Assembly: GCA_948470475.1 (NCBI GenBank)
Contig: OX419336.1
Span: 9,224,169 to 9,288,168 of the forward strand
Length of the DNA stretch: 64,000 nucleotides
Reading direction: 5' to 3'
DNA from: Galaxea fascicularis
Lineage: Eukaryota > Cnidaria > Anthozoa > Scleractinia > Euphylliidae
Shown here: positions 44,901 to 54,793 of the stretch, piece by piece
How positions within the stretch are numbered: position 1 is the first letter of the stretch
Layout: each line of letters starts with the position of its first letter
Notes under the pieces: generated by a model
Told to the model about the DNA's origin: nothing
Database searches by the model: none
What the model saw: only the letters and a program-made list of their open reading frames with translations
Program-made: the position numbers and the translations under genes

Positions 44901-45992
44901 TGTGACGCCTGCCAGGCAAATCGCAGTAAGAGCCCTCTCAAAGTCAGCAATCCTTGGATCTGGCCCACACGCCCTTGGCAGAGAATACATGTCGACTTCG
45001 CGGGTCCGTTTAATGGTCAGATGTTTCTTCTTGCAGTGGATGCAAAATCGAAGTGGATTGAAGTATTCCCTATGTCCTCAACCACTGCATCAGCAACCAT
45101 TCAAGCTTTACGTTTCCTGTTTGCAACACACGGCTTACCAGAGGAGATAGTTTCGGATAACGGTCCCCAGTTCGTGGCACAAGAAATGAAGGACTTTTTA
45201 AAGTCAAATGGAATTGGTCAATGCCTGTCCTCGCCTTATCATCCTGCGTCAAATGGCGAAGTCGAACGAGCTGTGAGAACTTTCAAAGAGTCCATGAAGA
45301 CCATGAAAGATGAGCCGGGAACCCAAACAGAGAAGTTAGCGCGTTTTCTTCTGGGCTATCGAACTACTCCTCACACGGCCACTGGATGCACACCTGCTGA
45401 GATCTTGATGGGAAGAAGAATCCGCACTCGGTTGGACCTTATGCATCCAGATATGTCGGCTAGAATTTCTGAGAAAACCAAGTTGGGAAACCATACCACT
45501 CGTCGTAATCTACAACCTGGTGATCCAGTGATGGTTAGAGATTATCGGGATCGTAAGCGACCGTGGATCAAAGGTGTCGTTCAAGATCGGCTTGGTCCTG
45601 TTACTTACAGAGTTATGGTGAAGAATTTGTTTTGGAAACGACACATTGATCAACTGCGGTCCATAGCTGGTTCAAAAGTCGCAGATGCCGAACCAACGGC
45701 TGTACTTCCAGAAGATGATGGTTATCCAGAAGTGATTCCTTTGCGACAACCCGTACACCCACAGGCTGTAACGTCAGATTCGCAGGCCGACGTGAAACAC
45801 GATTTCCTACCAAGTCCTAACAGTACGCAAAATTTGGTACCAGTTCCTGCATCAGAGGCCAGTTTATCTTCTATGTCACAAACGCAGATGCTAGATGAGT
45901 CCAAAACCGAAGAACCTGCCGAAGTTCCAGTTCCAAAGCGTTATCCGTCCCGAGTTCGTAGTAAACCCAAACGATTAATTGAAGAAATATAA
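41913..45992 (+). CDS. gag-pol: Gag-Pol polyprotein, Ty3/gypsy
   Basis: A single frame of 1,359 aa from the ATG just after the primer site; an apparent earlier TTG start lies in the LTR and is not used. In order: capsid-like region (about 1-190); two CCHC zinc knuckles (about 204-240); a K/R-rich linker; protease with V-D-T-G-A-S (D at 313); reverse transcriptase (about 440-640) with L-P-F-G-V-S and an I-L-D-D catalytic box (595-596); RNase H (D742, then E and D further on); integrase with an H-H-C-C finger (about 964-1005) and catalytic D1028, D1082 and E1118 (D-x35-E); a G-P-x-x-Y-type C-terminal module; and a Ser/Pro-rich tail. Gag and Pol are fused without a shift or stop. RT usually has Tyr or Phe two residues before DD; here it is Ile. 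Confidence 0.96.
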   Translation: MPDSPEGSAQPSVVVHPSFLGRMEEFTPGSDWKHYVERLEMFFAVNSIPTEKQVPSILTLMGSKMYALLRSISAPRKPKELSFTEIVDTLAQHVDPKPIIIAERYKFHKAEQEESETIRQYLAKLQKLAETCEFGLYREEAIRDRFVCGLRSQPTQRKLLAEATLSLQTAVEKACAVELTEKEASGFHGVAHHDVKKVEGTFPECFRCGKVNHSPEKCFHRKAQCHGCQKFGHIVAKCPEKRAPRKPRAKSGETKKKKKKPGGIHNVEESESMAPPVDKTAWPMFTIVHNQGRSKELIVPVLIDGKPVDMEVDTGASVTIIPNSVWTDVLAAKSLQHTDVKLRSYSGHEIPVLGETKVQVSYGDQQACLPVFVTASDGPTLLGRNWLSVLKLDWKQIGQISLASVDQVDNLVSKYASLFDGGLGTIKGVTAHLKLKENSTPQFFKPRPVPFALKEKIAEELKRLQRIGVLEKVEFSDWATPIVPVLKPDGTVRICGDYKVTINPVLDVPEYPMPTAEELFTQLNGGEKFSKLDLSSAYQQVLLDEESRQYVTINTHLGLFRYTRLPFGVSASPAIFQQTMDSIMSGLNGVGGILDDLIVTGSDDKEHLLNLENTLKRLDSMGVKLKQSKCVFMKSSVEYFAFVVDRRGIHPSPRKVQAIQEVPVPKNATELKSFLGLVNYYRKFIPDMSTIVHPLNCLLTFDAPWVWTKICQEAFKKLKELLLKTPLLAHYDPNQPIRLAVDASSYGLGAVLSHVSDDGEERPIAYASRTLSASEQNYSMIEKEALAIVFGIKKFHQYLYGRRFSLLTDHRPLTLLLGPKRGIPVLAASRLQRWAIQLSAYQYDIEYRASKDHANADALSRLPRKIVEEPGDWSIEADQVNRVQMERAPITVSKIREVTRGDPVLSRAMYSILHGWPAENCVPEELKIYYSKQDEFTIEDGCILRGTRVVIPAKYQDAVLSELHLNHPGMVRMKSLARLHVWWPSLDQDVEQMVRDCDACQANRSKSPLKVSNPWIWPTRPWQRIHVDFAGPFNGQMFLLAVDAKSKWIEVFPMSSTTASATIQALRFLFATHGLPEEIVSDNGPQFVAQEMKDFLKSNGIGQCLSSPYHPASNGEVERAVRTFKESMKTMKDEPGTQTEKLARFLLGYRTTPHTATGCTPAEILMGRRIRTRLDLMHPDMSARISEKTKLGNHTTRRNLQPGDPVMVRDYRDRKRPWIKGVVQDRLGPVTYRVMVKNLFWKRHIDQLRSIAGSKVADAEPTAVLPEDDGYPEVIPLRQPVHPQAVTSDSQADVKHDFLPSPNSTQNLVPVPASEASLSSMSQTQMLDESKTEEPAEVPVPKRYPSRVRSKPKRLIEEI

Positions 45993-46113
45993 TTTTGAAG
46001 AGTGCGCGATAAACTGAAAAGGTTCCATCGAATTAATGTACTTAAGATGACATTGTTTCAGTAAGGACGTTTCGCACTTTGTTCCTGTAATTTCACTTAA
46101 GTCGCATTTGTGT

Positions 46114-46122
46114 GGGAGGAAG
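46114..46122 (+). other. Polypurine tract
   Basis: GGGAGGAAG directly abuts the 3' LTR and is the expected plus-strand primer for reverse transcription. Confidence 0.8.
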
Positions 46123-46310
46123 TGTAGTGTTGATTAACCCCGTGGGGGTTACGTAACTCGAAGTGTCATGTACGTAATTAATATTCGTGTTTTATAAGTT
46201 CGCGTCCTGGTAAATTTCAGGTGTGTGTGTGTTAGTGTTTAAGTCCTGTTCGTGTGTGAAATAAAGTTTATATCAGTTACTGTGTCGTTCCACGTTTGAA
46301 GAACACAACA
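46123..46310 (+). repeat. 3' LTR
   Basis: 188 bp, identical to the 5' LTR except C for T at 46,218. AATAAA at 46,260-46,265. Followed directly by the GATTC target duplicate. Confidence 0.97.
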
Positions 46311-46623
46311 GATTCGAGTTCATAACATAACAACTTACGCGTAAACGAGCGGACGTGTCGCAGAAAAGTTTTTTGACAGCCGCCTTGACCCAAAAGGTCA
46401 TTTCCGGTTCGTTCTGATTGGTTCATTTCACTTTGATAATTTGACAGATCAGTCAAGCGGAAAAGGGGGCAGAACTCAAATCTTACAAAGACCATGGCAG
46501 GCTCTCCCTTCTCTTGCCCGCCCCAATCCCCAAGCTTTGGCCGCGTGCCATTTAAGAGCAAGTCAACACGACCATCTCTCGGAATACCCAAATGGAGAGC
46601 CTGTTTGCAGGCTATTATTCCTT

Positions 46624-49600
46624 ATTCTTATCGTATTTTTTAAGGCAATTTTATTGAACTGTGTAGTATTTGCCTCTTCAATAGGATCTTTTTAAATGTA
46701 GATCAGTTCTTGACGTTAATCTTTTCTAACTAGCTATTTCTCGAGGGCCACAACTTTATTAGCACTGCTCGGTATTACGTGCCACCCTCGTTAAATAAAG
46801 ACGTTCGTTTGCAATCTTGGCGAGATCCTTCAAGGTAACATTTATAATAACTTCATTCAACACACTTTTTTAAAACGTGTAGTCGTATTTAAGTCTCCTG
46901 AGTGAGAAAAGACAATCCGACAGTGGAGTATATAGCCCAGAAACCTTGTTTTTGTCGGTGGATAGAGACTGTCATTCGAGTAAAATGGTCTCTCTCTCTC
47001 TTTTTCTAATTAACCTGTAAAACAAGTTTCTGAGATCAATAAAATGTGAGGGTCGTACTGTCTATACTGAAGCACAACACTGGACGCCCGTACAATTGCA
47101 AACGGCGTATTCTTGAATGAAATGAAAGAGACGGTCGCAGCCGTTCGGCGCTTCAATCGCATAAATCAGACAACTCAGTACCAAAAAAAATGTGTTTACA
47201 CGCTTGTGTGGTGGATCGCGATGGCAGATGATCGCAGAAATCACAGAAGCTATCGCCTGCGTTTTTTTGCGATCAGGCGTTATAGTAATCCTTTGCGATC
47301 ATATGGAATGATACCATATGAAACATACATAACTGTCTTTGCGACCATTTGCTATTTATCGAGTGGACATAAACTGCAAAGAAGCTTTGGTCATTTGCGA
47401 TCACAAAGAAAAGGGAAAAAAATGAAAGAATGATATTAGCTATAGAAAAGAATGACATCCGCGGAACAAACACTAAGCCCTTCGCATTCAAAGAGCTGAG
47501 CCTCTCGCTGAAGTTGTCTATTTTACAGAGGTAAGTTAATTTGCATCACATTCGATCTCTGTTGGGTAACTCGCCATCTGTTACAGGTTTGTGTTTGTGA
47601 GTTCAAAACTTTGAGATTGACTGAAAACATTCAGTAAGTGTACGAAAGGACTATTTCTTGTTAATTCACGCCTGACACTAGCCCAGTAGAGTTGATCTCT
47701 GGAGGAAATTTAACGTTAACCCAAACTGATTTCAATAATAGTACAAGCCCTCACAGGAGCTCCGTTATGCCCTCTCACCTAACTAATCCATGGTCGTCTT
47801 GAGATGTGCTACCTCTTTAGCGACTCCTGTACTAATCTAATATTCTTCTATAGTTTGAAATAAAATTAATTGGTTTTGTCTTGTTTGAGCTGTTTTGAAA
47901 AGGTCTCTTGCTGCGGGGCCAGAGTCATCGTCCGTTGGCGAAGGATCTTTATTGTTCAAAGAAAACGAAAAGATGTTTCACACGAATATTATTCTGAAAA
48001 TAGGAGATATTTAAATTCGTAATATTTGGCCCAGGCAAACAGACAAATTTTCGAACACAAACAAAAAACAATGCGCACCTCTGACATATGTCGACATACG
48101 GTAGAAACAGATGTTCAACTGAGACGTCTTATTGAACAAGAGAGGTGCAACAAAATATATCGTATTTAACCGAAAGCGGCATTACCCGAAAAAGTGAAAT
48201 TTACCCGAATGCAAAATGATGTTAAGTAGTTAAGTATATATGTGAAGTCACTCCAAATGATTATTTCTCACCTTTAATATGACTTTACTTGGGAAAAACA
48301 TTCGTATTTGCATACAGGTGATTTATTCGATAAACGTTTTGCTGGAGATGTTAGATATCAGAATAATATAATATTGCAATTGAAATCGTCTTTAACTCTT
48401 CTTTTTTTCTGCGAGAAGATAAGTGAAAAACGCTACTTATACACCAACCACATGGAATAAAGTTAGGAGTTCAAAGTGCTTTAATTAAACCCAAGAGGAA
48501 AAAGCTATAACTAAGAATTGTATTGTTATTCATAAGGTATAAAACTAGACAATTAACTAACTGTCAAAAAACATTTCTTGTGCCGAAGGATTTGGAATCA
48601 CTTCAAGTAAAGTTTTCCTCCCTTAAAAAGTGAGCACACTTTGCCTATTTCGAGCTTTTGAGATTATGTGATTCAAAAGTGAGATCAAGGAAAGAGATCT
48701 AACTGATTTGGCAACAAGAATTTGCCGCAGCGGAATTGTAAAAACCTCCTGATAATTCCGTAGCCTCAGATCAAATCTAGGACATGTTTCGCTGCTTTGC
48801 TTATGTTTTGCTTGTTCGGAGAAAATCTTACCGTGAAACATTGTTTTGTTGGAGCTTTCAGTGCCACCCATGCCTATCCATGTTGTTCGAATGTCTCACT
48901 AACACCTCGCTAATCCAGCTCCCATTAACGTTTCGCTGGCTCTATTTTCGTTCTCATCGTTGGACTCTCTCGGTATTGAATAAATAATTAACGATTTTCG
49001 AGCAGGTACTCACGAATAGATTTTAACATAATTAGCGCGATAGGCAGCCATGGAGACTGACAGCTGTCCCGCCTTGTCGATGGATGTCGCTGCGCTGCCT
49101 GGCATGATATAATCCAATAATTTCCAGAGCAATTAGGAGAGAATGTGGCATATAGCTGCAATTTTCGCCACTTAGTTTGCAATCATGATCAAACAGTTCA
49201 AATCGTCCATTTGACTTCAGTGTGCTTAACATATCCTCGGATTGTATTTGCCAACATCGTCGTTCTTAATTCTTTGCGGGCGAGAATCTTAGCTTCGGAA
49301 ACTATATATACATTATTTTTTTCTCAATGTAGAATACTATTGTTTTGTAAGCTATCTAACCACTCCTCCAGTAGTTTTACAGGAGACGTTTTGGGAAGAC
49401 CATGTGCTTGTTAATGGAGCATTGATTAAACGACTGAGCCACAGTTATATTGGATTTGGTTCAATGGTGCAGGAATATTACACTCAGTGCACGGAATATT
49501 TGTACTAAGTAAAAACCTTTACCATGTTGTTTGGAACTGAAAAAGCATATCACGTTACTAAATTTAAATCCTCTGAATAACAATCATCAGAACAGCTTTG

Positions 49601-49671
49601 AAGCATCTTAATGAAGAGCCCTACAATGATACAATCAAACTCACTCACAAGCACATACAAACTCACTCAAA
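46624..49671. other. No gene seen
   Basis: This is AT-rich sequence with only short frames. A TTTGCGATCA-rich stretch at 47,215-47,405 contains a small palindrome (ATATGGAATGATACCATAT at about 47,300) and may be a decayed MITE. Confidence 0.4.
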
Positions 49672-49676
49672 ACTAT

Positions 49677-49923
49677 CAGGGCCGTAGCCAGACTTCAGAA
49701 GAAGACGAGGCAAGTTTCGAGCGCCGAAGGCGCGAGCAGCTAGAGGCTCAGAAATGCTCTTTAAGCATTTTCCGTGGCATTTTTCTTCAGAAAAGTCAAT
49801 GTTGGGCAAGTGTAGAAGCTCACTTTTTTATTGCTGAGCGATACTGGTGCCAAAAGAAAAACAAAAGGCGAAAATTAAGACGAGGCAATTGCCTCGTCTT
49901 GCCTCATGCTAGCTACGGCGCTG
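49677..49923. mobile_element. MITE with CAGGGCCGTAGC ends, 5-bp TSD
   Basis: The left end CAGGGCCGTAGCCAGACTTC faces the right end GCTAGCTACGGCGCTG. AGACGAGGCAA and TTGCCTCGTCTT are the inner arms. ACTAT flanks both sides exactly (49,672-49,676 and 49,924-49,928). The CAG...CTG termini resemble hAT-like elements, some of which make 5-bp duplications. Confidence 0.65.
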
Positions 49924-50151
49924 ACTATAGTGGCCTATTGCCATCACTTGACTGAAATTTGTCCGGCAACGATTTTCCAAGAATTTTAAAACAAAAATCA
50001 AGTAATACTTCAATCAAAACTTTATTCATTGAAAATCAAAGTGAAATTGAAAGAAACGATAAAAAACACTGACAAACTGTAACCAAAGTCAAATGAAAAC
50101 ATCAAACAAAAACAGTAAGAAGTATGAAACAACAGTAGTACGAAATTTTGC

Positions 50152-50454
50152 ATGAGCCAGGGCTATTATGGTATACCAGAATGCTTTGCCCGGTGTCAAG
50201 AAACAAAATGGCGGTGGAATGAAGAAATTTTAAGGCGAAAATGGAAGAGAAAAAAATCGGCAAACAAAAGAAAGGGAAAGAAGAAGGACACCATTTTAGT
50301 AGTGGCTTGGAACGACGACAATGGCACTTTAGTCGTGCAGCGATTAAGCGCAGAGGTCTCTGATAAAGCCCTGAAGTTACCTAGAGTTTCTTATGGATCA
50401 AATCGAAATGTAGAGTTTGAACTTGTGGAGCATTATTACACTCAGAAGGGCTAA
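50152..50454 (+). CDS. Unrecognised ORF, doubtful
   Basis: A 100-codon frame with a very basic middle (R-K-W-K-R-K-K and K-R-K-G-K-K-K) and an ordinary-looking C-terminal half (V-V-A-W-N-D-D-N-G-T-L-V-V-Q). It lies just 3' of the first secreted-helical gene and on the opposite strand. No domain recognised; it may be a transposon fragment or chance. Confidence 0.15.
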   Translation: MSQGYYGIPECFARCQETKWRWNEEILRRKWKRKKSANKRKGKKKDTILVVAWNDDNGTLVVQRLSAEVSDKALKLPRVSYGSNRNVEFELVEHYYTQKG

Positions 50455-50728
50455 CTTCATAACCAAAATAAGACAACACAGCCGGGCTGTTTACAGTCGC
50501 TTCAATTTTAATAAATACTTCAGCTGGAGATAAATCTTTACTGAATACAAGTCAAAATCAAAGAATCAGTTATCAATATTTTCACTCTAAAAGACATATA
50601 CACTAGGTAATATTCCTAACTAGGTTATCTTGAAACACAAAAACTCTCATCATTTCTTTGAAGTAGATAGAACTAATTTTGCTTTCATTTCATGAGCAAA
50701 AGTTCTTAATTTGAGTACATTCTTCTAT

Positions 50729-53700
50729 TCACAAACTGTTTCTTATTTGGTTGAAATCTATGATCATTTGATAAGTCTCGATGAGCAAATTCTCCAAAAC
50801 ACATCCTGAAAAATGGCACGCTAGGCTGCTGAGGGACTGGGATTGGGTTGTACTCGTCAAGGTTGCATTGCGTGTGCCTGTAGAAGAAGACTGCTGGCCA
50901 GATGTAGGGTTGAGTAGAGTAAGGCCCTTGAGTTTTCTGTCCTGAAAGAAAATTATGAGCGTCAATACGATGACGACGATTTGAATCAAAGAAGAGTACA
51001 GCGCCAACGAAAATAATCAAAACAGAGAAGGAAATTATTGTTTCTAAAAATCCATGCCAGAAATTCCTTTAAGAAGGTACATGGAAAGCGGCTATTTTGG
51101 TACGTTTTAAAGAAACAGTCTCATCCTCATGGTTGCCGGGAATGTTCCAAAGCGAAATTCCTGCTTCCTTTACTTTGTACCAGTTGCGGTCCTCTCAGCG
51201 CCCAGTTCCAAACTCTCTCTGTGCAATGATTTGGAGTAAATTGTGCAAGTCATAAACGCCAGTCTCGAGTTAAATTTTCCCGATCAGTTCAGAGGTCTGT
51301 TTGTAAATGGTAAAGTATCCTGAGCAAATCACCCACTAGCTGACAAAGAACATGAAATGTACTGAGAAAACTACAAAATAATCAGTAAACTGATTATATC
51401 CAAATCGCTAAATACGGATGGTGCATCGCATGGATTATGGATACTTACGATATTCACTACCCTTGGAACTAGGCGTTTCATCTGGTCCATCATATCTTGA
51501 AAATTTTTCAGATATACGGGAGGCGATGACTTGTTCTGTGCACGGGCCAGCTCTGCTAATGAGTTTGTTACTTGCTGGTTGAAATCGAGGAAAACTCTCC
51601 TATGAAATTCCAGAAGATCGCTTCTCTGGGTAAAAATAAAATAAATATTGTTAGATTCTGCTAATTTTGTTTCAGTTAATGGGACCAACTTTTTCTCCAT
51701 GAAACGAAAATGCTGGGGTCGAAAATTGCTGCACTCATCAGAGTGCCGAATGACTGAAAAAAAAAAAATGTCACACAACAGAACGATCTGGAAACATTAC
51801 TAGCGACAGTAAAATGTTCTAAATCTATCAGCCTGATAATATATATTCTCCACAGACATTCCACAGACACTCCAGTTGAGCTTTTCTAGTCCTTCCCCAA
51901 AGCTTTCTTCTCAAAGCCGCATCCTTTCACGTTGAAGTTATAATTTACTTTTGAATAATAATAATAATAAAAAAAAAACACTAATTAGGGCGGGTTTCGC
52001 TCGCGTTTCGAAAGTCATTCTCATCTGCTTTACTTTAGCCGTACATTACTCTGCCATATTTCTGAACCCGGCACCGAAACACAAAATGAAAACTTATCAT
52101 AACTTGCTCTCTTGAATGAACTGATTTTCCTGCGCTCGGCATTGGGTACAAGCTTCGAGGTAATGGCGTCGAATTCTGATTGGTTCATTGTGCCGTTTGT
52201 GTCTGTTGCAGTCGTGGTATGCCAGAGCTATTGTTTTGGTTTTAGTTTTAAGTCAATCACTTGAAAGCAGTCCTAAACCGATTGATATTAGTAGAAGCAG
52301 CAGGAAGTTACCGATGTGTTGCTCCAGTTGGTTCTTTTCAAGTTCATATCTTTCATCACCACGTCAGCTGGAGAAGTACAGGTTGGGCTGCAAAAGTCAC
52401 TTACGCCGTAATCAACTTTCTGCAAAAAGAATACATTTGTAAGTCCGTGTTTCCCTTCCTTTTTTAAAATTCTTATAAGCTAACTTGTAATACGGACGTC
52501 TTGAGTTTAATTCGCATCAATCAGGATGGATTTTGTTTAACGCAGTTTTAGCTTTCCCCTCTCCCGTTCTAATTCTCGACAACTCTTCCTTTGTAAACAG
52601 CCAAATGATAAACCTCTCTTCCAGATGGCAATGTGTATTTCATTTTTTAGTACGAATCTTCCTTCATACCCTGGAACAACAGTCATTCTTGTCATTTACG
52701 ATTGTATGGGGTATGATAAAAAGGACAACTATTGCCTTGAGCTTGTTACATTTCCCATTGAGAAAAGTGAGGAGGAAACAATTATGCAAACAGAGAAGTG
52801 ATAAATAGTTAGAAAATACACAAACAAAAGACATATACGATAAGTAAAAACTTGGGAATATTACTGCAGGAGAAAACCTTTATTCCCATATAAAAATTGT
52901 TGTCTAACACTAAGAGCTAAAACCTCTGAAAATAATAATTCTGACATTTCTCTAAAGCCGTTGTTGATACCGCATTTGGACAAATCTTGTTTCCGCGCTT
53001 TTTATTTTTAAGGGTTACAAAACGAGACGAACAGACGTCAAATCACCACTGTGATAACATCGATCACGATATATTTACCACCTGGATAAAAGCACAAAGT
53101 GTACAACTTACTGTATGGTTTATGGCCCGAACTGTTAAGGGAGCCAGAAGTCGCGACAACGATGACAGCAAGTCAACGTTTCTTCGAAAATCCCGACGAA
53201 GCCCTGTCGTTCCTGAGCATCGAGTTCGGGGACAGCCAGCATAAGAAGGGGACTTGTTAAACACGATCACAAGACACAGCAATGTAAAATAGAGGCTTCG
53301 CAGAAATTTAATGGTGGTGTCTGCAAAAAGATCAGATGGTTAGTTAATACCCCGGGGCAATTTAAGATTGCCCTCAGGGCTGATATTGTCTCTCTTGCTT
53401 CTCTGGAAGATGAAGCTATCACAGTAAAGAATGGAAAGTGTCTAAATAGAGTGTTTTCACTCACGTGAATATCACCCATGTTGGTTTACTGAAACAAAGG
53501 AAGCTTTTTGCATAAGAATAGAATGCAATTCCCACTGAGAAGTTTATTTCGGGACACCAACATGGCCGCCGTTTCTTTGTTTTAGAACACCAATATGGCC
53601 ACTGTGACGTCATGTGAAAACACTCTGTTAGACCGTGAGTTCATACGCCGAAGGAACGACGTCATAACTTCTGCTAAGTGTCCATCTTGAATTATTCCAA

Positions 53701-54793
53701 TTCATTGAGAAATCTCAGGAAATGGTCAGTTGATTAAAACAATACCAGACACAATAGAGGAAAACTACAGCAATGGTTGTGTAAAAAGGCAAAAGCTGCC
53801 TCGATGACTCTAACAGTTCTCAAGGAAAGATTTAACAAAAAAAAAGCATGGCTGTCAGAATCTCAGCCATAAAGCAAACTATCAAACCAAGTGATGAATG
53901 TAATAGCTGTATCATATCAATTTCTTGCATGTTCCAAAGTATAGAGGAGGTTATTCTATTATTTAAAAATCGTAGCAAAGTTTGGAAAATGTTTGAGAGA
54001 AGTTTTTAAATAAACCACTGCCCTTTCGTATCCTACAGTAAATTTTCCAAGTTATTCCCATGATAAAATTCAGTTTTAGTAATAAAAGAAAAAGGATGAA
54101 CTAAGTCCTTGCAAGTTGCAGAAAATTGATTGTCCAGAAAGGTCTGTGCGTGCCAGGCCAGGGTTTGAAATGTCTATGTCATGGCAAGTGATAGTTTGTG
54201 TATTGGAGGTCAAATTTAAACCAGCAAATAGCCTACGACATCAAAAGAAATATATATCGCTGAAAAACTTGAAAAAGTTGTCCCTATTGTTTCAAGTTGC
54301 GATCCGTTTCAGTCCTTGGCGTCCTAAGCTAAAGAGGCTTATTCAACGTTTTGCTAATTGGTAAAAAAAATTTAAATAAAACCGCCATTACTTTTAGGTT
54401 TTCTTTGGTTCCAATATCGTTTTGACCCTCTCAAAGTAATATCAAAAATTCGCGTCACAGCTTCTTTAAGAAGGAAACGGAGAACGATTGCTGGAAAATT
54501 AAACCTTAGAAAATTGAGGTCACCAGACAAAACACTATGACAGTAAATAGTTAAACAAACACCCCACGCACGCCCTGGTGAGGTTATTTCAAACATCAAT
54601 AGGACGTGCCGTAAAGATAAGGCGAAGTAGAAGACAAAACAAAAGCTTAAGGAAATAAAGTGGTTATGTAAGTAAGCAGGTGATAGAGTAGCTGGAAAGT
54701 AAGGCAGCTAAGGTAGTGCTGGACTAAATTCTCAAATTCAATAAAAGAACAGGATAAGTAGCACTGTACTTAAACTGGCTACTCACCAGCCAT
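50729..54793 (-). CDS. Secreted helical protein B (five exons, 237 aa), putative cytokine-like
   Basis: Spliced on the minus strand from exons 54787-54793, 53112-53320, 52312-52419, 51449-51625 and 50729-50941 (7, 209, 108, 177, 213 nt), with GT-AG borders. Intron phases are 1, 0, 0, 0. Residues 1 to about 31 are a signal peptide (F-T-L-L-C-L-V-I-V-F core) split after codon 2. Exon 2 then gives a Cys pair and an amphipathic helix (D-F-R-R-N-V-D-L-L-S-S-L). Exon 3 is a loop with C-S-P-T-C and an N-T-S sequon. Exon 4 holds two helices around a K-S-S-P-P-V linker. Exon 5 is a Ser/Thr-rich linker, A-C-H-F-S-G-C and a last helix. The mature protein has six Cys. The exon 3 donor is GTAACT, slightly weak, and exon 5 has a second long frame. 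No known family is recognised; the layout resembles long-chain four-helix cytokines. It pairs with gene A at 59-63 kb. Confidence 0.6.
53448..53626. mobile_element. MITE in intron 1 of gene B
   Basis: AGAGTGTTTTCAC at the left faces GTGAAAACACTCT at the right, with CACGTGA and GACGTCATGTGA inside. It is 179 bp and non-coding. It includes ATGGCCGCC and ATGGCCAC phrases that resemble start-codon contexts by chance. Confidence 0.65.

Larger units (their letters stand above)
41713..46310 (+). mobile_element. Ty3/gypsy LTR retrotransposon, intact and young
   Basis: This is a complete 4,598-bp element with two 188-bp LTRs (TGT...ACA) differing at one base, a tRNA primer site, one long gag-pol frame, a polypurine tract and a 5-bp target duplication GATTC (41,708-41,712 and 46,311-46,315). 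Protein order protease, RT, RNase H, integrase identifies Ty3/gypsy (Metaviridae-type). No envelope gene is present. It is inserted in the 9-bp-TSD DNA transposon. LTR identity of 187/188 implies a recent insertion. Confidence 0.97.
40529..46614. mobile_element. DNA transposon, 9-bp TSD, RecQ-like helicase remnant; interrupted by Ty3/gypsy
   Basis: The ends TAGCCTGCAAACAGGCTCTC and its complement at the right (finishing CAGGCTA, 46,614) are exact for the first bases and diverge over about 130 bp. Perfect 9-bp target duplications TTATTCCTT flank it (40,520-40,528 and 46,615-46,623). Subtracting the LTR insertion leaves about 1.48 kb. Inside are a broken plus-strand start of a RecQ-like helicase and a broken minus-strand frame. 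The superfamily is unassigned: a 9-bp duplication fits Mutator-like elements, but a helicase gene is not typical of them. Confidence 0.8.

Noticed and set aside
42465..45904. Numerous ORFs on other frames across gag-pol
   Set aside because: Shadows of the real 1,359-codon frame.
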